6,802 nucleotides of DNA, taken from NCBI GenBank assembly GCA_905480305.1, contig CAJQPV010000274.1, positions 1 to 6,802 on the forward strand, read 5' to 3'. A program made the position numbers and the translations under genes. The notes beneath the pieces are model-generated. The model was not told the origin of the DNA. It saw only the letters and a program-made list of their open reading frames with translations, and searched no databases. Below are positions 5,212 to 6,802 of the stretch, one piece after another. This stretch comes from an uncultured Gammaproteobacteria bacterium. Lineage in GTDB: Bacteria > Pseudomonadota > Gammaproteobacteria > UBA9214. Position 1 is the first letter of the stretch. Each line of letters opens with the position of its first letter.

Positions 5212-6384
5212 ATGTCAAAGCTCATCCTGTTAATTATGCTGTCGGCCATCAGCGCCGGCACCCACGCCGAGTCAGCCCCGGGCGATGCAGCAGCAAGCAA
5301 ACACGTCATGCAAGCCGGGACGTCAGTACTGCCTGTCGAAGCCTCCCCGGTACTCGACCTCAATGCCTTTTCAACCATGGAACAGATCATCCCCGCGCTG
5401 GCCGAAAAGCGCGTGGTCTTCATCGGCGAGCAGCATACACGCTACGACCATCACCTCACCCAGCTGGAGATTATTCGCCGCCTGCATGCGCTACACCCGC
5501 AACTGGCCATCGGCATGGAAATGTTTCAGCAGCCCTTCCAGCGCTACCTGGATGAATACGTGGCGGGCAGCATCGATGAACAGGCCATGCTGCGCGCCAC
5601 CGAATACTTCCGGCGCTGGCGCATGGATTACCGGCTCTATGCACCCATCCTGCGTTATGCGCGTGAGCACCGGCTGCCGCTGATCGCATTGAATGTACCG
5701 AAAGAACTGACTCACGAGGTGGCGCACGTCGGCCTTGACGGCCTGGACGACGAATACCGCCAGCTACTACCAGCCGACATTGCACCGGCCGATGCAGCCT
5801 ACCGTCAGCGCCTCAAAGAGGTATTCGACCTGCATCCCAAAGAAGAGGGGCACGAGAACTTCGAGCATTTTCTCCAGGCCCAGTTGCTGTGGGACGAAGC
5901 CATGGCCGAGCGTGCCGCTGCCTATCTCGAAGAGCACCCGGATCATCAGCTGGTTGTGATCGCCGGCAACCAGCACCTGGCCTGGGGCAACACCATCCCG
6001 CAACGCCTGCAACGGCGCACGGCCGTAACCGCGGCCAGCATCCTTAACAGCTGGGACGGCCCGGTAAAACCCGGTCTTGCCGACTTCCTGCTGTTGCCCA
6101 AGGAGCAGGCGCTAGCGCCTGCCGGAACACTGGGCGTGCTGCTGGGAGATGACAAGGGCCAGGTTAGCATTACCGCCGTCCTTGAAAACGGCGCCAGCGC
6201 CGCCGCGGGTATTAAAAGCGGAGACCGCATCACCGCCATCGACAACCACACCATCAACAACGTTACTGACCTGCGCCTGGTAATGTGGGACAAGCAGCCC
6301 GGAGACACCATTAATGTGGATACCGTGCGCAAGCACCTGCTATTGCCAGACAAGAAGCTGAGCTACGAACTCACGCTGCAATAG
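5212..6384 (+). CDS. Exported ChaN-like protein with C-terminal PDZ domain
   Basis: This 390-aa protein has a signal peptide at about 1-19 (A-H-A before Glu20). There is no lipobox cysteine, so it is probably a soluble periplasmic protein rather than a lipoprotein. Residues about 52-285 are a ChaN/DUF399 domain of the EreA/ChaN-like fold, with VVFIGEQH (68-75), GMEMF (101-105), an RRW-x-x-DY-x-LY-x-P-I stretch (134-146) and AGNQH (251-255). Residues about 305-380 form a PDZ-like domain: LGVLLG, then V-x-x-G-(A)-A-x-x-A-G-I-x-x-G-D-x-I. The Campylobacter ChaN binds haem and is iron-regulated; whether that applies here is unknown. PDZ fusion suggests a peptide-binding partner, perhaps the probable peptidase encoded 1 nt downstream. 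No Shine-Dalgarno precedes the ATG. Confidence 0.9.
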   Translation: MSKLILLIMLSAISAGTHAESAPGDAAASKHVMQAGTSVLPVEASPVLDLNAFSTMEQIIPALAEKRVVFIGEQHTRYDHHLTQLEIIRRLHALHPQLAIGMEMFQQPFQRYLDEYVAGSIDEQAMLRATEYFRRWRMDYRLYAPILRYAREHRLPLIALNVPKELTHEVAHVGLDGLDDEYRQLLPADIAPADAAYRQRLKEVFDLHPKEEGHENFEHFLQAQLLWDEAMAERAAAYLEEHPDHQLVVIAGNQHLAWGNTIPQRLQRRTAVTAASILNSWDGPVKPGLADFLLLPKEQALAPAGTLGVLLGDDKGQVSITAVLENGASAAAGIKSGDRITAIDNHTINNVTDLRLVMWDKQPGDTINVDTVRKHLLLPDKKLSYELTLQ

Positions 6385-6385
6385 C

Positions 6386-6802
6386 ATGCAAAAACAGCGC
6401 GGGTACATTGTCTGGCTGCTGTGTCTATTCTGGCTGCCGCTGGTGGCAACGGCACAGATACACCATTCCCTTGATGTGTCATTGCAACCCGACACAGCCG
6501 GCATCAAGGTACGTGACAGCGTTACCCTGCCGGAGGGTCATCCGTCATCACTGACCTTTGCCCTGCACCCTGCCCTGCAACCAGAACTGCTCGGCGACAG
6601 CGCACGACTGGTCGAACTTGCACCGCGGACCGATAACAGCCCGTCGGCATTGAACCCGTCAGCCGGCATCTCACCGCGCTACTACCGCCTCGACCTCGCC
6701 CCCGGGGAAAACAGTTTTACCCTGCACTACAGCGGTAACATCGCCCACACCCTGCAAAGCCAGGGCGAAGAGTACGCGCGCAGCTTCCAGGAAACACAGG
6801 GC
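6386..6802 (+). CDS. Exported protein, probable M1-type peptidase N-terminus (partial)
   Basis: The frame is open from the ATG at 6386 to the window edge (139 codons). A signal peptide is plain: basic MQKQR, a hydrophobic stretch with L-L-C-L-F-W-L-P-L-V at 11-20, and A-T-A at 21-23. The rest is beta-rich: HSLDVSLQPDTAGIKVRDSVTLP, then LTFALHP, then YYRLDLAPGENSFTLHYSGNI, ending in a Y-A-R-S-F-Q-E-T-Q-G stretch. This pattern of strand repeats, leading to a 'L-x-Y-x-G-x-I' segment, resembles the N-terminal domain of M1 metallopeptidases. The GAMEN and HExxH motifs would lie beyond the edge, so catalysis cannot be confirmed. The start is 1 nt after the TAG of the ChaN-like gene and has no Shine-Dalgarno of its own, so translational coupling is likely. 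Confidence 0.7.
   Translation, partial: MQKQRGYIVWLLCLFWLPLVATAQIHHSLDVSLQPDTAGIKVRDSVTLPEGHPSSLTFALHPALQPELLGDSARLVELAPRTDNSPSALNPSAGISPRYYRLDLAPGENSFTLHYSGNIAHTLQSQGEEYARSFQETQG

Noticed and set aside
5471..6353. Several frames on both strands within the ChaN-like gene
   Set aside because: These are shadows of a well-supported gene with recognisable domains.
1..6802. CRISPR array, tRNA, rRNA or transposase
   Set aside because: No regularly spaced repeats, cloverleaf, rRNA segment or transposase-like protein was seen on either strand.

Overview
The window looks like chromosomal DNA of a free-living gammaproteobacterium. This is inferred from the moderate-to-high G+C, the style of the exported proteins, and a ChaN/PDZ protein followed directly by a probable M1-type peptidase. 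I cannot name a genus from sequence alone. No rRNA, tRNA, CRISPR array, transposase or integrase was seen.

Left part (1-2386, minus strand). A seven-helix DUF1538 membrane protein (132-908) is followed by a gene-poor, patchwork stretch. Within it is a compact high-GC3 gene for a YggT/YlmG-like membrane protein (1292-1642). That gene lies between two 42-bp imperfect direct repeats (1128-1169 and 1860-1901). Beside the second copy are a different dispersed repeat (1799-1840, second copy at 3377-3418), two poly-C tracts and two palindromes. Past that lies a 34-codon gene with no recognised family (2061-2165, minus), which has its own Shine-Dalgarno sequence and a hairpin just beyond its stop. 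It would encode a tiny membrane protein.

Middle (2387-3634). A complete homocysteine S-methyltransferase-family enzyme is encoded on the minus strand, most likely starting at a GTG (3325). Its upstream, divergent control region holds the second copy of the dispersed repeat and a long G/C hairpin.

Right part (3635-6802, plus strand). Two exported proteins of unknown function are encoded in tandem: a 161-aa periplasmic protein, and a 262-aa protein with a proline-rich segment followed by a long coiled coil. After a 270-bp gap rich in inverted repeats comes an exported ChaN-like protein fused to a C-terminal PDZ domain. One base after its stop begins an exported protein that runs off the window and resembles the N-terminal beta domain of M1 metallopeptidases. 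These four products all appear to work in the cell envelope, in two transcription units.

The most interesting material is the repeat-bounded YggT-like gene, the unannotated small membrane protein, and the uncharacterised pair of exported proteins. No complete new defence or mobile system can be demonstrated here.
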